64,000 nt of DNA from an uncultured Bacteroidales bacterium (lineage in GTDB: Bacteria > Bacteroidota > Bacteroidia > Bacteroidales > Bacteroidaceae), in assembly GCA_902760345.1 (NCBI GenBank), contig CACWFY010000002.1:58423-122422 (forward strand), in the 5' to 3' direction. Positions within the stretch are counted from its first letter, which is position 1. Every line of letters starts with the position of its first letter. The notes under the pieces are model-generated. The model searched no databases, was not told the origin of the DNA, and saw nothing but the letters and a program-made list of their open reading frames with translations. Both the position numbers and the translations under genes were made by a program. Of this stretch, positions 17,292-27,267 are shown piece after piece.

Positions 17292-19274
17292 TTAAAATTG
17301 GTATTTAATAGAAAACTGGTAACTTCTGCGAGGCATGGGATAGTGACTCACTATCTCATACTGTTGATCGAACATGTTCTTGATGTCGGCACGAACCTCC
17401 AACGAATGACGAGCCCAATGCCAATGGCGCCAACAGGTCAGTCCATAGTCCTGATAACCTTTGACCAGTGTGCCTTCCAAGTGTTCATTGGTTGCCCACC
17501 GATTGCTGACAAAGGTGCCGTGGAAGCTCATGTTAAGCCAAGGATTCTCATAACTGACAGACATGCTGCCCGTATGTTCCGGATAATATGCAATCTGCTT
17601 TCGGTAGTTAGGCGATTCAGGATTGGTACGGTTCTCTACTTGTTGGTAAGTATAATTGCCCGAAGCTTTCAACTCATGCCTAGGAGCTAATGTTAAAGAG
17701 GCAGAACCTGTGACATCCAGTCCAAATACCTCAACCTTACCGACATTGATACACGTCCATACAAACATATTATGCGGCACAGAAACAATCATGTCGCGTA
17801 CACTATTGTAATATCCATCAGCCGTCATCTGGAAAGACAGACATTGCCAAAGGTCATCATGCCAGGTCATACCTACATTCAACTGGTCTGTTTTCTCTGG
17901 CAGCAGGTCAGCACTGCCATAGTGGAAATAATAGCTTTCATTGAACGTTGGAGAACGGAAAATGTTCTTGTACGAGGCACGCACATATAAGTCTTGCTCT
18001 GGGAATACCCGATAGGACAATGACAGTGATGGCGACAGTTGTCGCATGTCGCGGGCACTCTCGCCCTTTTCGGCATGATTGAGATAAAGAGAGTGCAACA
18101 GTCTTCCCAATAGGGTCAATCGTCGATTATGATATTTTGCTGTAGCGCTTTGAAGCAGTGAATAACGCCACGGATGAACTATCTGTCCTGTATTACTATT
18201 GAGTGAGTTATAGGCATAATCAGCAGCATAGTTAAATGCCCAATAGTTATTTGGCGCATATAACACTGTAACGGATCCCATTGCCTCACGTTGCCAGTAG
18301 TCCGACTCGCTAGTGCTACCGAAGTAGGCGCCATCCTTATAAATGGAAGCCGTCCAATTGTATTTGGCAGATAGCTTCAAAGCCCACCCACTGGCATTGC
18401 GTGTCTGGAACTGCAGCTGTCCGAAAGCATTACGGTCGCGCAAAGTCTCATTACTTTCATTGGCATAATAGCGTACCTGTCCTGGCAATTGGCGGTCATT
18501 GTCGTAATAGTACAACTTACCACTCAAGCGATTCTTATCGTTGATGTTCCATAAGAAGTTGACCTCACCATGTCCACTATTCATACGGCTGTTTTTACGC
18601 GTATCCTCAGTGACAATAGTCACATTGCGTAACGTATACGGATATTCATTGTCTGCATAGGTGTATTCTCCCACCACAGACAGCGCCAACCGACTACTGA
18701 CATTCTGCTCATAACGCATAAATGGATTCACATAGCCAAAGGAGCCTACTTTCAGCTGTGTCGTCAAATGAGGCTGCAGGTCTTCAGAAGGTACACGCAA
18801 CGTCTCAATATGGAGCACTGCAGGCGTGGAAGACTGACGAGCAGGAATAAAGATGTCATCATTATCGCCCACAACTAGTGACAGATGGTCGACATTGTCG
18901 AGAGAATAGCGCGAGAGGTCTATCTCGCCACTCTGACACTCTGAGAGCATGACGCCATCGTAGGCGACACCCGTATGCTTGGCTCCAAAGCCACGTACGC
19001 TGACGGTCTTCATGCCACCAGCGCCACCATAGTCGCGAAGTGTGATGCCTGGCAGGCGGTGCATCGCATCGGCCATATCGGTCACGCCCATCGTCTGCAT
19101 GTCGCGGCGGTCGAGTACGTGCATCGGTGCCGTACTCTGCAGTGCACGCTCGTGGCGGTCCTTGCTGATGGTGACTTCACGCAGTTGGTGTGTCTTGCCA
19201 GTTAAGGTGTCCGTTTGAGCCACACTCATAACGGATATGCCGAATAAGATGATAATACCTAATATCTTTTTCAT
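17292..19274 (-). CDS. btuB: Outer-membrane cobalamin receptor BtuB, TonB-dependent
   Basis: A full-length TonB-dependent receptor of 660 residues. It has a signal peptide ending near VMSVAQ, a plug domain with DMADAMHRLPGITLRDYGGAGGMKTVSVRG split over residues about 66-98, and a 22-strand-type barrel ending in the expected C-terminal aromatic (YQFSIKYQF). It is controlled by the cobalamin riboswitch immediately upstream and heads the btuB-btuG-btuF-btuC operon. BtuB-BtuG would form the outer-membrane uptake complex and BtuF-BtuC the inner-membrane step. Confidence 0.94.
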   Translation of the reverse strand: MKKILGIIILFGISVMSVAQTDTLTGKTHQLREVTISKDRHERALQSTAPMHVLDRRDMQTMGVTDMADAMHRLPGITLRDYGGAGGMKTVSVRGFGAKHTGVAYDGVMLSECQSGEIDLSRYSLDNVDHLSLVVGDNDDIFIPARQSSTPAVLHIETLRVPSEDLQPHLTTQLKVGSFGYVNPFMRYEQNVSSRLALSVVGEYTYADNEYPYTLRNVTIVTEDTRKNSRMNSGHGEVNFLWNINDKNRLSGKLYYYDNDRQLPGQVRYYANESNETLRDRNAFGQLQFQTRNASGWALKLSAKYNWTASIYKDGAYFGSTSESDYWQREAMGSVTVLYAPNNYWAFNYAADYAYNSLNSNTGQIVHPWRYSLLQSATAKYHNRRLTLLGRLLHSLYLNHAEKGESARDMRQLSPSLSLSYRVFPEQDLYVRASYKNIFRSPTFNESYYFHYGSADLLPEKTDQLNVGMTWHDDLWQCLSFQMTADGYYNSVRDMIVSVPHNMFVWTCINVGKVEVFGLDVTGSASLTLAPRHELKASGNYTYQQVENRTNPESPNYRKQIAYYPEHTGSMSVSYENPWLNMSFHGTFVSNRWATNEHLEGTLVKGYQDYGLTCWRHWHWARHSLEVRADIKNMFDQQYEIVSHYPMPRRSYQFSIKYQF

Positions 19275-19404
19275 TCAAACGGTTTTCACAAAAAGTGGAG
19301 AGACCCGCATGTCTCACGACATAAGCCTCTCCCCGAGACTTATATAATAATACACGTATCTCGTCTTGCGGCCTAACCCCAGAGGCACAGCAGGACGAAT
19401 GGTG

Positions 19405-19545
19405 CAGCAGGCAGGTATTCTGACTTGCGGCGGGGACTGCGAACGTCTTCCCAATAATATCAGTGACATCGTGTTCGCACCACGAATGGCTGCTTACAGC
19501 TGCGGGACAGTCGAGGAATCACACCTCGTTCCCTGACCTGTTGCG
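19405..19545 (-). ncRNA. Cobalamin riboswitch controlling btuB-btuG-btuF-btuC
   Basis: The minus strand has the B12 box GTCAGAATACCTGCC (19424-19410). Further 5', the aptamer has the paired GGGAACGAGGTGTGA segment and CCGCAGCTGTAAGCAGCC. The promoter TATCTTTG lies directly upstream. Between box and btuB start (about 130 nt) is an expression platform with possible hairpins. Confidence 0.93.
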
Positions 19546-19549
19546 GGTG

Positions 19550-19557
19550 CAAAGATA
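19550..19557 (-). promoter_or_regulatory. -7 promoter element of the btuB operon
   Basis: The minus strand reads TATCTTTG followed by CACCCGC at the aptamer 5' end. Confidence 0.7.
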
Positions 19558-19620
19558 CAGCATATAGATTGAAAAACCAAGAGAAAACCGCTTTTTCTTG
19601 TTTTTTATATATAAAGAATA

Positions 19621-19655
19621 ACGGCAGCAATGAGTGAGAAACTCACTGCTGCCGT
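19621..19655 (-). terminator. Terminator hairpin after the C1 peptidase gene
   Basis: ACGGCAGC pairs with GCTGCCGT and inner AGTGAG with CTCACT, followed on the minus strand by a T/A-rich run. It lies 31 bp beyond the peptidase stop and just upstream of the btuB promoter, insulating the two units. Confidence 0.75.
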
Positions 19656-19685
19656 TGGTTATGTGCCGTTTTAGTGGCTTTGTAG

Positions 19686-20894
19686 CTATTTGATGCCTAA
19701 CTTCTTGCGAATGTCCTTAGGAATGGCATTTCGGTTGATGAGGAAGTCCATCGTGTTGGCAGCGATGAAGGCCTTGGTCATATACCAGATGCCCTTGTAG
19801 TCGCCCGTCTCGCCCCACGAATTCTGCACCATGTAGTACTCCTTGCCGTTCTGGTCTTTGGCCACACCGAAGATGTGCATGCCGTGGTCGTCGGTGAGCT
19901 GCCAGTTGTCGAAACGCTCTTGGCGCAGCTGCTGGGTGGGAACAATCTCGGGTACGGTGCAGCCCAGCGAGTCGATGATGCTGCGCTTCTTGGTGGCCGT
20001 CATCTTCAGCCACTTGGCCATGTCGCTGCCTTGCAGATTCTGTGTGGCCTTGGCGTCGACAGCGTATGCCAGTCCCTGACGGGTGAAGCCGTCCTCAGAG
20101 ACGTCGCCGCCCCAGGCTACGGTGTAGCCGTTGGCAATGGCGTTGTCGATGATCTGCATCATCTCGTCCATCGGCACGTTGTACGACAGCGGGAAGCGCC
20201 AGTTGTCTTGCACCTCTACGGCAAAGGCCGTATAGAATGGGTGATGGGTATAGCTGGTGATGCTGACGTAGTCGTCGAGGTTGATCTTCAACGATTCCAT
20301 GAAAGATTTCGGAGTATACTTCTTGCCCTCATAGGTGAACTCCTCCGGACATTTGCCCAGATAGGCGTCGAGGATGCCCTGCATGCCGACCTTCCACTGG
20401 TTGCTGATTTTCTTGGCACTGCTCTTCGAAATGGCAGCCACATAGGGCTCGAGCAGTGAGAAGAACTCGTTGAAGTTATTCAGCGAGTCGCCATAGAGCG
20501 AGCCGGGGAAAGGCATGGCCTCGAGCGGGCAGATGCCATGGTTCTTCAGCGTCGAGAGCACATCCTCGGCCGAACCACCCTGTGCAAACTGGCAGTCGCC
20601 GTGGTAACGCACCACCTGGATGGCACGCTCCATATAGGTCTTGTTGGCCACGAAAGCCTCGCAGAGGTTGTAGCGCTTGCCGGTAGCTTTCAGAATTTCA
20701 GACTCGAAGAACGAGAGGGTGGAGTAGTCCCAGCACGTACCGCTGCGATTTTGGTCTTTGATGCGGGTGATGGGGTTCTCCTTGATAGTTGTAAAGACAG
20801 GCTTGTTGGACTTTTTGATGGAGTCAGCCTTTTCCGCTGCCTGGGCCCCAACTGCCATGATGGCAAACAGGGCGAGTGTCATTAGTTTTTTCAT
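19686..20894 (-). CDS. Secreted C1-family (bleomycin-hydrolase-like) aminopeptidase
   Basis: A papain-type cysteine peptidase of the PepC/bleomycin hydrolase class. The catalytic set is visible: Gln and Cys in KDQNRSGTCWDYSTLSF, His in DDHGMHIFG, and Asn in VQNSWGE. I place the start at ATG 20894, giving MKKLMTLALFAIMAVGAQA, a signal peptide; the frame continues 34 codons upstream without a plausible start. Length is 402 residues, so it acts in the periplasm or outside. It follows the aminopeptidase P gene by about 35 bp, and both may form a peptide-degrading operon. Confidence 0.9.
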   Translation of the reverse strand: MKKLMTLALFAIMAVGAQAAEKADSIKKSNKPVFTTIKENPITRIKDQNRSGTCWDYSTLSFFESEILKATGKRYNLCEAFVANKTYMERAIQVVRYHGDCQFAQGGSAEDVLSTLKNHGICPLEAMPFPGSLYGDSLNNFNEFFSLLEPYVAAISKSSAKKISNQWKVGMQGILDAYLGKCPEEFTYEGKKYTPKSFMESLKINLDDYVSITSYTHHPFYTAFAVEVQDNWRFPLSYNVPMDEMMQIIDNAIANGYTVAWGGDVSEDGFTRQGLAYAVDAKATQNLQGSDMAKWLKMTATKKRSIIDSLGCTVPEIVPTQQLRQERFDNWQLTDDHGMHIFGVAKDQNGKEYYMVQNSWGETGDYKGIWYMTKAFIAANTMDFLINRNAIPKDIRKKLGIK

Positions 20895-20929
20895 TCTTTT
20901 CGTTGTTTCGATGTTTCGATAGTTCAACA

Positions 20930-22321
20930 TTATTTCATAAACTCTTCGAGTTCCGTGGGATGGTAGGGGATGCGCTTTGTGCCCAGGAAGCGGCAACCAT
21001 CCTTGGTAATCAGTACGTCGTCCTCTATGCGGATGCCGCCAAAGTCACGGTATGTCTCGATTTTGTCGAAACACAGGAACTCTTTACAGTGGCCGCTCTG
21101 GCGCCAGTCGTCAATGAGGGCAGGTATAAAATAGATGCCTGGCTCGTCGGTAACGACAAAACCCTCTTCCAGCCGGCGCCCCATACGCAGACAGTTGGTG
21201 CCAAACTGTTCGAGGTTGGGGCGGGTCTCGTCGTCAAAGCCGACGTATATCTGTCCTAGTCCTTCCATGTCGTGGACGTCCATACCCATCATGTGGCCCA
21301 GCCCGTGAGGCAGGAACATGGCGTGGGCGCCTGCTGCGACAGCCTCGTCGGTATCACCCTTCATCAGACCGAGCTCTTTTAAGTGTTCGGTCATCAGTCG
21401 GCAGACAGCCAGATGTACGTCCAAATACTTAATACCGGGCTTGGCAACCTCGAGGACATAATCGTGGCATTGTTCGACAATGCTGTAGATTTCCTGCTGT
21501 CGCTGGGTAAAACGTCCGTTGACAGGCATGGTGCGCGTATGATCGGAGCAATAGTCATCCAATTCGCAGCCGGCATCACAGAGCACCAGACGTCCGTCCT
21601 CGAGCGGAGCCGTCGAGGGACAGCCGTGCATGATTTCACCATGTTGCGAGAAGATAGTGCCAAAACTCGTTCCGTCGGCCAACGAACGGGCAATACCATC
21701 GACCTGTCCGCCAATGAAACACTCTGTGACACCAGGCTTGATCAGCCGTTGGGCGGTAGTGTGCATTTGGTAGCCTACGTCGCAGGCGCGCTCGATGGCC
21801 TCGATTTCCTGTGGCTCTTTGGTGGCACGCATTTTTACCACGGCCTTGATCAGCGGCAGACTTGCAGCCTCCTTCTGTTTTGAAGGATGGATATCCAGCA
21901 GGTCCATGATCTGAATCTTGGTGTCGTAGCGGTAGGGCGGGAGGAAATGTACCGTTCTGTTTGTTGCGATGGCATCGCTACATACTGAACTGAGTTTTTC
22001 CATCGGAGCTGTTCTGCTGATGCCCACCTCGGCGGCGAGGTCGCTGATAGAAGGTGTGAAGCCCATCCAGACGATGTCCTCTACGTCGATGTCGTCGCCA
22101 AAGAGCCACTCCTCGTCGTTGTCAATGTCGATGACGCCTACCAGTCTGTCGCGGTGCTGACCAAAATAGTAGAGGAACGAGGAGTCCTGACGGAATGGAG
22201 TATAGCTGTTGGCAGGATAGTTGTAGGGAGCCTCGTTGTTGCCGAAGAACACGACGACGCCATTGCCTACCAGTTTCTTTAGTTCGGCACGTCGCCGAAC
22301 GTATGTGTCTTTGTCAAACAT
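20930..22321 (-). CDS. pepP: Xaa-Pro aminopeptidase (aminopeptidase P family, M24B)
   Basis: Removes N-terminal residues preceding proline using two metal ions. The 463-residue protein has an N-terminal AMP_N domain (GNGVVVFFGNNEAPYNYPAN) and a pita-bread M24 domain. Metal ligands are visible in LCDAGCELDDYCSDHTRTMP, LPHGLGHMMGMDVHD, VTDEPGIYFIP and GGIRIEDDVLIT. Length and motif order are normal. It is 18 bp downstream of trmD and upstream of the C1 peptidase on the same strand. Confidence 0.93.
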   Translation of the reverse strand: MFDKDTYVRRRAELKKLVGNGVVVFFGNNEAPYNYPANSYTPFRQDSSFLYYFGQHRDRLVGVIDIDNDEEWLFGDDIDVEDIVWMGFTPSISDLAAEVGISRTAPMEKLSSVCSDAIATNRTVHFLPPYRYDTKIQIMDLLDIHPSKQKEAASLPLIKAVVKMRATKEPQEIEAIERACDVGYQMHTTAQRLIKPGVTECFIGGQVDGIARSLADGTSFGTIFSQHGEIMHGCPSTAPLEDGRLVLCDAGCELDDYCSDHTRTMPVNGRFTQRQQEIYSIVEQCHDYVLEVAKPGIKYLDVHLAVCRLMTEHLKELGLMKGDTDEAVAAGAHAMFLPHGLGHMMGMDVHDMEGLGQIYVGFDDETRPNLEQFGTNCLRMGRRLEEGFVVTDEPGIYFIPALIDDWRQSGHCKEFLCFDKIETYRDFGGIRIEDDVLITKDGCRFLGTKRIPYHPTELEEFMK

Positions 22322-22339
22322 ATATGAGTGCTTTTTAGT

Positions 22340-23017
22340 TTATTCTTTCAGCAGGTCGGGGCGCAGACGACGGGTACGCTCCATAGCTTGTTCCAGTTCC
22401 CAGTTACGTATCTTGGCTTCGTTACCCGAGAGCAGGATATCGGGCACCTTCCAGCCTTTGTAGTCGGCAGGACGCGTATAGATGGGTGCTGCCAGCAGGT
22501 CGTCCTGGAAACAGTCGGAGAGGGCCGACTGTTCGTCGCCTATGACACCTGGCACCACACGGACAATGGCGTCGGCAATCATCGCTGCCACGAGTTCACC
22601 CCCCGTCAGTACGAAGTCACCGATGGAGATCTCTTTTGTAATAAGGTGGTCGCGTACGCGCTGGTCAATGCCTTTGTAGTGACCGGCGAGGATGATCAGG
22701 TTGCCCTTCAGCGACAGCTCGTTAGCCATGTGCTGGTCGAAACGCTCGCCATCAGGCGAGGTGAAGATGACCTCGTCGTAGTCGCGCTCTGCCTTCAGGG
22801 CTGTAATGCAGCGGTCGATAGGCTCACACTGCATCACCATTCCTGCCGAACCTCCATAAGGATAGTCGTCGACGCGGCGCCACTTGTCCAGCGTGTAGTC
22901 GCGCAGGTTGTGCAGTCGTATCTCAGCAAGGCCTTTCTTCTCGGCCCGTGCCAGTATCGATTCGTGTACGAAACCCTCGAGCATCTCGGGCAGTACGGTG
23001 ATTATGTCTATGCGCAT
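22340..23017 (-). CDS. trmD: tRNA (guanine-37-N1)-methyltransferase
   Basis: TrmD is the essential SPOUT enzyme that methylates G37 of tRNAs. The 225-residue protein starts [16 protein letters not shown] and has the trefoil-knot SAM site [14 protein letters not shown] and [15 protein letters not shown], plus the substrate loop [11 protein letters not shown]. It lies 28 bp after the patatin gene; the gap holds a 7-nt AATGATA repeat (23023-23048). Confidence 0.96.
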   Translation of the reverse strand: MRIDIITVLPEMLEGFVHESILARAEKKGLAEIRLHNLRDYTLDKWRRVDDYPYGGSAGMVMQCEPIDRCITALKAERDYDEVIFTSPDGERFDQHMANELSLKGNLIILAGHYKGIDQRVRDHLITKEISIGDFVLTGGELVAAMIADAIVRVVPGVIGDEQSALSDCFQDDLLAAPIYTRPADYKGWKVPDILLSGNEAKIRNWELEQAMERTRRLRPDLLKE

Positions 23018-23022
23018 TCGCT

Positions 23023-23048
23023 AAATGATAAATGATAAATGAGAATTA
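23023..23048 (+). repeat. AATGATA heptanucleotide array between trmD and the patatin gene
   Basis: Three degenerate 7-nt units fill the spacer between the two minus-strand genes. Confidence 0.7.
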
Positions 23049-23897
23049 TTCTTTGTTGTAAAACTCCTTGATGCGGTCGATATAGCGTTCGCCCATCTCG
23101 CGGCCCAGATTATAGACGCGCTGCATCTGCTGCGGGTCGTGGCTGATGTGGCCGATGGGTATCTTGTCGTCAGGTCGTATGACCAGACAGCGCCCTTCCC
23201 GTTCAGCCTGGGCGACATATCGCAGTTGTTGGTTATACATCTCGTGGCGACAGTCAAGTGCTCTTACCATCTCTGGATAGCCGTGCAGTGATAGGCGCAT
23301 CAGCGGCATCAGCTTGTTGTGCGATTTCTGATAACCCTGCGGCTGGGTCAATATCACTACGTTGCGCTCGTAACCGATGCTTTCAGCGTAGGCTAAGGGT
23401 ATTGAGTCGCTGACGCCTCCGTCTAACAGCTGGCGTCCTTGCACCCTGACTACTTTCGATAGTACGGGCATGGATGCTGAGGCACGCAACCACTCCAGTT
23501 CGTCGTAGTCGACGTGCGTCATCTCGTGATAGACGGCCTTGCCCGTCGTGACGTCCGTACACACGATGTGGAACGCCATAGGGTTCTCCTCAAAGGTTCT
23601 CATGTCGAACTGGTCGTACTCGTAGGGCACAACGTGGTAGCCGAACTTTGCATTGAAGTAGTCGCCACTCATCAGTAGCGACCAGAGCCCGCTGTAGCGC
23701 CTGTCGTTGGCAAAGCGCTGGTTGTAGCGGAGGGCCCGTCCTATCTGGTGCGACTTGTAGTTGCATCCGAAGGCTGCACCTGCTGATACGCCAATAAGAC
23801 CATCAGGCTGGATGTTATGTTCCATCATCACATCCGTCACCCCTGCTGTCCACAGTCCGCGCATGGCGCCCCCTTCTAATACGAGTCCTTTTTTCAT
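23046..23897 (-). CDS. Patatin-like phospholipase/esterase
   Basis: A cytoplasmic patatin-fold lipid hydrolase like E. coli RssA/YjjU. It has the oxyanion loop LVLEGGAMRGLWTAGV, the nucleophile elbow GVSAG (Ser about residue 39) and the catalytic aspartate in LLDGGVSDSIPLAY. Length is 283 residues. No signal peptide is seen. The start codon is nine bases after a TAATTTTG promoter element, so the mRNA is nearly leaderless. It heads the patatin-trmD-pepP-peptidase series. The natural substrate cannot be told. Confidence 0.9.
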   Translation of the reverse strand: MKKGLVLEGGAMRGLWTAGVTDVMMEHNIQPDGLIGVSAGAAFGCNYKSHQIGRALRYNQRFANDRRYSGLWSLLMSGDYFNAKFGYHVVPYEYDQFDMRTFEENPMAFHIVCTDVTTGKAVYHEMTHVDYDELEWLRASASMPVLSKVVRVQGRQLLDGGVSDSIPLAYAESIGYERNVVILTQPQGYQKSHNKLMPLMRLSLHGYPEMVRALDCRHEMYNQQLRYVAQAEREGRCLVIRPDDKIPIGHISHDPQQMQRVYNLGREMGERYIDRIKEFYNKE

Positions 23898-23905
23898 AGC
23901 CGATG

Positions 23906-23913
23906 CAAAATTA
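23906..23913 (-). promoter_or_regulatory. -7 promoter element of the patatin-trmD-pepP unit
   Basis: The minus strand reads TAATTTTG just before the start codon at 23897. Confidence 0.6.
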
Positions 23914-23922
23914 CGAAATAAT

Positions 23923-23949
23923 TATCAATTATCAATTGTGAATTATCAT
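23923..23949 (+). repeat. ATCAATT-type heptanucleotide array in the divergent promoter region
   Basis: Repeats of TTATCAA/TTGTGAA with 7-nt period lie between the divergent patatin and panE promoters, so could affect -33 spacing of panE. Confidence 0.65.
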
Positions 23950-23957
23950 TTTTTTAT

Positions 23958-23965
23958 TACCTTTG
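23958..23965 (+). promoter_or_regulatory. -7 promoter element of panE
   Basis: TACCTTTG, five bases before the panE ATG at 23971. Confidence 0.65.
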
Positions 23966-23970
23966 CAGCA

Positions 23971-24897
23971 ATGTTAACGTATTCAGTAGTAGGAATGGGT
24001 GCCATTGGCGGCTTCTATGGAGGTTGCTTGGCACATGCAGGACGCACGGTGCGCTTCCTGTCACATAGCGATTGTGAGTATGTGCTGCAACATGGTCTGC
24101 AGGTGGACTCTTGTGACGGCAGTTTTACATTGCCGCATATTGAGGCATATGTAAAGCCGGCAGAGATACCTGAGAGCGACGTTGTCATTGTCGGGCTGAA
24201 GTCGGTCAAGAACCATGATGTACTGCCGGAACTGTTGCGTCCCCTTATTACCGACCGTACGGTGGTAATCCTCATTCAGAATGGTATTGGTCTCGAAGAA
24301 GATCTGCAACAGTTGTTTCCTGGACTGAAGATCATTGCCGGACTGGCCTTTATCTGCTCGGCCAAGGTTGGACCGGGGCATATTAACCACCAGTGCTATG
24401 GCAGCATCAATCTGGGTAACTATTCATGTCCTGACGACCGTTTCCACGAGATTCTTATGGACCTGCAGGATGCTGGTATACAGGTTGGGGAGGTTCCTTA
24501 TCTGGAGGCTCGTTGGAAAAAAGCCGTGTGGAATATGCCGTTCAATGGAATGACCGTTGCGCTGAATACGTCGACGGATAAGTTGCTGAAGAACCCTGCT
24601 ACTCGTCAGCTTATCTACGACCAGATGATGGAAGTCATTGGTGCTGCCAATGCCTTGGGTGTTGAGGCCCTCACCAGTGAGTTTGCCGACAAGATGATGC
24701 AGATGACGGACGAGATGGTACCCTATAGTCCTTCCATGAAGCTCGACTTCGACTTCCATCGTCCTATGGAGATAGAGTATCTCTATACGCGTCCTATTGC
24801 TGAGGCAAAAAAAGTCGGCTTCGAGATGCCGAAGTTAGCAATGCTCGAAGCCGAATTGCGGTTTATAGAGTCGTTTAATACTGGCGGAGCGCGCTGA
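23971..24897 (+). CDS. panE: 2-dehydropantoate 2-reductase
   Basis: Ketopantoate reductase makes pantoate for coenzyme A using NADPH. The dinucleotide-binding motif is [11 protein letters not shown] at residues 8-18. Later come [23 protein letters not shown] and the C-terminal helical domain with [15 protein letters not shown], where the catalytic lysine is expected. The frame is open upstream to 23761, but that part is antisense to the patatin gene; ATG 23971 follows the promoter and starts the Rossmann strand. Length is 308 residues. It overlaps convergent hisC by 23 bp. Confidence 0.93.
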   Translation: MLTYSVVGMGAIGGFYGGCLAHAGRTVRFLSHSDCEYVLQHGLQVDSCDGSFTLPHIEAYVKPAEIPESDVVIVGLKSVKNHDVLPELLRPLITDRTVVILIQNGIGLEEDLQQLFPGLKIIAGLAFICSAKVGPGHINHQCYGSINLGNYSCPDDRFHEILMDLQDAGIQVGEVPYLEARWKKAVWNMPFNGMTVALNTSTDKLLKNPATRQLIYDQMMEVIGAANALGVEALTSEFADKMMQMTDEMVPYSPSMKLDFDFHRPMEIEYLYTRPIAEAKKVGFEMPKLAMLEAELRFIESFNTGGAR

Positions 24898-25909
24898 TCA
24901 GCTCGTTGTTTTCCGTCCGTGTGCCAATCGTGATGCGCAGACAGTTGTTGCAAAGCTGAATGCGGGTACGGTTACGCACGATAATGCCTTTGTCGACGAG
25001 GTAATCGTAAATCTTTACAGCATCCGTCACGCGAGCCAGGAAGAAGTTGGCATCCGTGGGGAAAATCTGCTCACAAATAGGCAGTTCACGGAAGGCTTGC
25101 ATCAGTCGGGTGCGCTCTTGCAGGAGTATCTTCACGGTTTTGTCTACCTCGAATGGGTCTTTCAACATTTCCATCGCCTGCTGCTGGGTGAGCATGTTGA
25201 CGTTGTACGGATACTTTACCTTATTATATATATTGATAATTTCTTTTGAGGCGAAAGCCATACCCAAACGCAATGCTGCTGATCCCCATGCCTTGGACAT
25301 GGTCTGCAGAATGATGAGGTTCGGGTGTGTGGGCAGTTCCTGACGCAGCGACTGTTGCTGGGCAAAATCGATATATGCCTCGTCGACGACCACGATACCG
25401 TTGAAGCCCTCGATGGTGCGCAGTATCTCATCGCGGTTGAGCGAATTGCCTGTCGGATTATTAGGCGAACAGAGCCAGATAACCTTCGTGTGGTCATCAC
25501 AGGCTGCCAGCAGCTCCTCTGCTTGCATCTGGAAGTTCTCGTCAAGCAATATAGTGCGATACTCCACGTTGTTGATGTCTGCACACACCTTATACATACC
25601 ATAGGTCGGGGTGATGCTCACTACGTTGTCGACACCCGGTTCACAGAAAATGCGATAGACCAGGTCGATGGCTTCGTCACTACCGTTGCCGAGGAAGATG
25701 TTTTCGGCAGGTACGCCTTTGACGCGCTCCAACAGCTTCTTCACGTCGCGCTGCAGAGGGTCTGGATAGCGGTTGTAGGGTGCGTTATACGGATTCTCAT
25801 TGGCATCGAGGAAGACATGTGCCTCCTTTCCGGAATATTCATCACGGGCTGACGAGTAGGGTGCCAGCGACCATATATTGGGTCTTACCAGTTGTTCTAA
25901 GGGTTTCAT
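24875..25909 (-). CDS. hisC: Histidinol-phosphate aminotransferase
   Basis: HisC converts imidazole-acetol phosphate to histidinol phosphate with PLP. Motifs: [47 protein letters not shown], and the PLP lysine in [16 protein letters not shown] start at ATG 25909 ([15 protein letters not shown]), giving 344 residues, the family norm. The frame extends upstream only through a 9-nt repeat and hisD DNA. Third gene of hisG-hisD-hisC. Confidence 0.94.
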   Translation of the reverse strand: MKPLEQLVRPNIWSLAPYSSARDEYSGKEAHVFLDANENPYNAPYNRYPDPLQRDVKKLLERVKGVPAENIFLGNGSDEAIDLVYRIFCEPGVDNVVSITPTYGMYKVCADINNVEYRTILLDENFQMQAEELLAACDDHTKVIWLCSPNNPTGNSLNRDEILRTIEGFNGIVVVDEAYIDFAQQQSLRQELPTHPNLIILQTMSKAWGSAALRLGMAFASKEIINIYNKVKYPYNVNMLTQQQAMEMLKDPFEVDKTVKILLQERTRLMQAFRELPICEQIFPTDANFFLARVTDAVKIYDYLVDKGIIVRNRTRIQLCNNCLRITIGTRTENNELISALRQY

Positions 25910-25945
25910 GGGGCTTATAGGTCTTATGGGACTTATGATAGACTG
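25910..25945 (-). repeat. CTTATNGGN nonanucleotide array between hisD and hisC
   Basis: Degenerate 9-nt units (CTTATAGGT, CTTATGGGA, CTTATGATA on the plus strand) fill the hisD-hisC gap and reach the hisD stop. Confidence 0.7.
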
Positions 25946-27216
25946 TTGATTCTTACACTCATCGCATTCTTGTGGGCATCCAACTGCTCGGCTTCGGCCA
26001 TCAGCTCTACGGCACGGCCTATACGGTGAATACCCTCTTCCGTCAGATGCTGGAAGGTAATCTTCCGACAATAGGAGTCAAGGTTCACTCCATTGTAAGC
26101 GGTGGCATAGCCGTGGGTCGGTAGGGTGTGATTGGTGCCGCTGGCATAGTCGCCGGCACTCTCGCAAGCATAAGCTCCTAAGAATACACTACCCGCATTG
26201 ACCACCTTCTCGGCCAGCTGTGCATAGTCCGTTGTCTGGATGACAAGATGCTCAGGGGCATAGGCGTTGCTGAGGGCCATCATTTCGTCGGTAGAACCGA
26301 CCAGTACATAACGGCTATTGTCGAGGGCGGCCTGTGCCATCTCCATACGTGGCAGCAGAGCCAGTTGGCGCTGCACTTCATCCTGTACTTCCTGTAGCTT
26401 TCGTTCACTGGTGGTAATGAACAGCACCTGCGAGTCGCGACCGTGTTCAGCTTGTGACAACAGGTCGGCAGCCACAAACTCAGCGTTGGCGCTTTCGTCA
26501 GCCAGCACACACACCTCAGAGGGTCCTGCGGGCATGTCGATGGCTACTTCGTCGAGGCTCACCTGTTGCTTGGCAGCCATTACGTACTGGTTGCCCGGAC
26601 CGAATATCTTGTAGACCTTGGGTACCGACTCTGTGCCGTAGGCCATAGCACCAATGGCTTGTACACCACCAGCCTTGAAAATCCTGCTGACACCGGCAAT
26701 ACGTGCGGCAACCAAAATGGCTGGGTTTACCTTACCCTCGCTGTTGGGCGGTGTGCAGAGCACAATCTCGCTACATCCCGCAATCTTTGCAGGCGTGGCC
26801 AGCATTAGTACCGTTGAGAAGAGTGGGGCAGTACCGCCAGGGATATACAGACCTACACGCTCGATGGCTACGCTTTTCTGCCAACAGGTAACGCCAGGCT
26901 GCGTCTCAACCTTCTGACCTTCAAAGCGCTGTTGGGCGTGGAACGTATGGATGTTCTGATGAGCCAAAGCAATAGCTTCTTTCAGTTCTTGCGATACCAA
27001 CTGCTCGGCCTCGTCCATCTCAGCCTCCGTGACAGCTAAGTCCGTCAGGTTTGCCTTGTCGAACTTCAGCTCATACTCGCGTACGGCAGCATCGCCCCGT
27101 TGACGGATGTCTGCCAAGACTGTGCTGACAGTCTCGTTCAGCTTCGTAAGGTCCAGTCGTGGACGGGCAATAATCTCACTCCACACTTCTTCCTTTGGGT
27201 ATTTGTAGATATTCAT
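25933..27216 (-). CDS. hisD: Histidinol dehydrogenase
   Basis: Zinc enzyme that oxidises histidinol to histidine in two NAD-dependent steps. Recognised from [76 protein letters not shown] and YAPEHLVI, in family order. Length is 427 residues. It sits between hisG and hisC, each junction filled by 9-nt repeats. Confidence 0.96.
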   Translation of the reverse strand: MNIYKYPKEEVWSEIIARPRLDLTKLNETVSTVLADIRQRGDAAVREYELKFDKANLTDLAVTEAEMDEAEQLVSQELKEAIALAHQNIHTFHAQQRFEGQKVETQPGVTCWQKSVAIERVGLYIPGGTAPLFSTVLMLATPAKIAGCSEIVLCTPPNSEGKVNPAILVAARIAGVSRIFKAGGVQAIGAMAYGTESVPKVYKIFGPGNQYVMAAKQQVSLDEVAIDMPAGPSEVCVLADESANAEFVAADLLSQAEHGRDSQVLFITTSERKLQEVQDEVQRQLALLPRMEMAQAALDNSRYVLVGSTDEMMALSNAYAPEHLVIQTTDYAQLAEKVVNAGSVFLGAYACESAGDYASGTNHTLPTHGYATAYNGVNLDSYCRKITFQHLTEEGIHRIGRAVELMAEAEQLDAHKNAMSVRINSLS

Positions 27217-27266
27217 GGGTCTTATGAGTCTTATAGGTCTTATTTGTCCTATGGGTCTTATCCCCC
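27217..27266 (-). repeat. GTCTTATGG nonanucleotide array between hisG and hisD
   Basis: Plus-strand units GGGTCTTAT, GAGTCTTAT, AGGTCTTAT, TTGTCCTAT and GGGTCTTAT: five consecutive 9-nt units make up almost the whole spacer. Confidence 0.85.
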
Positions 27267-27267
27267 C

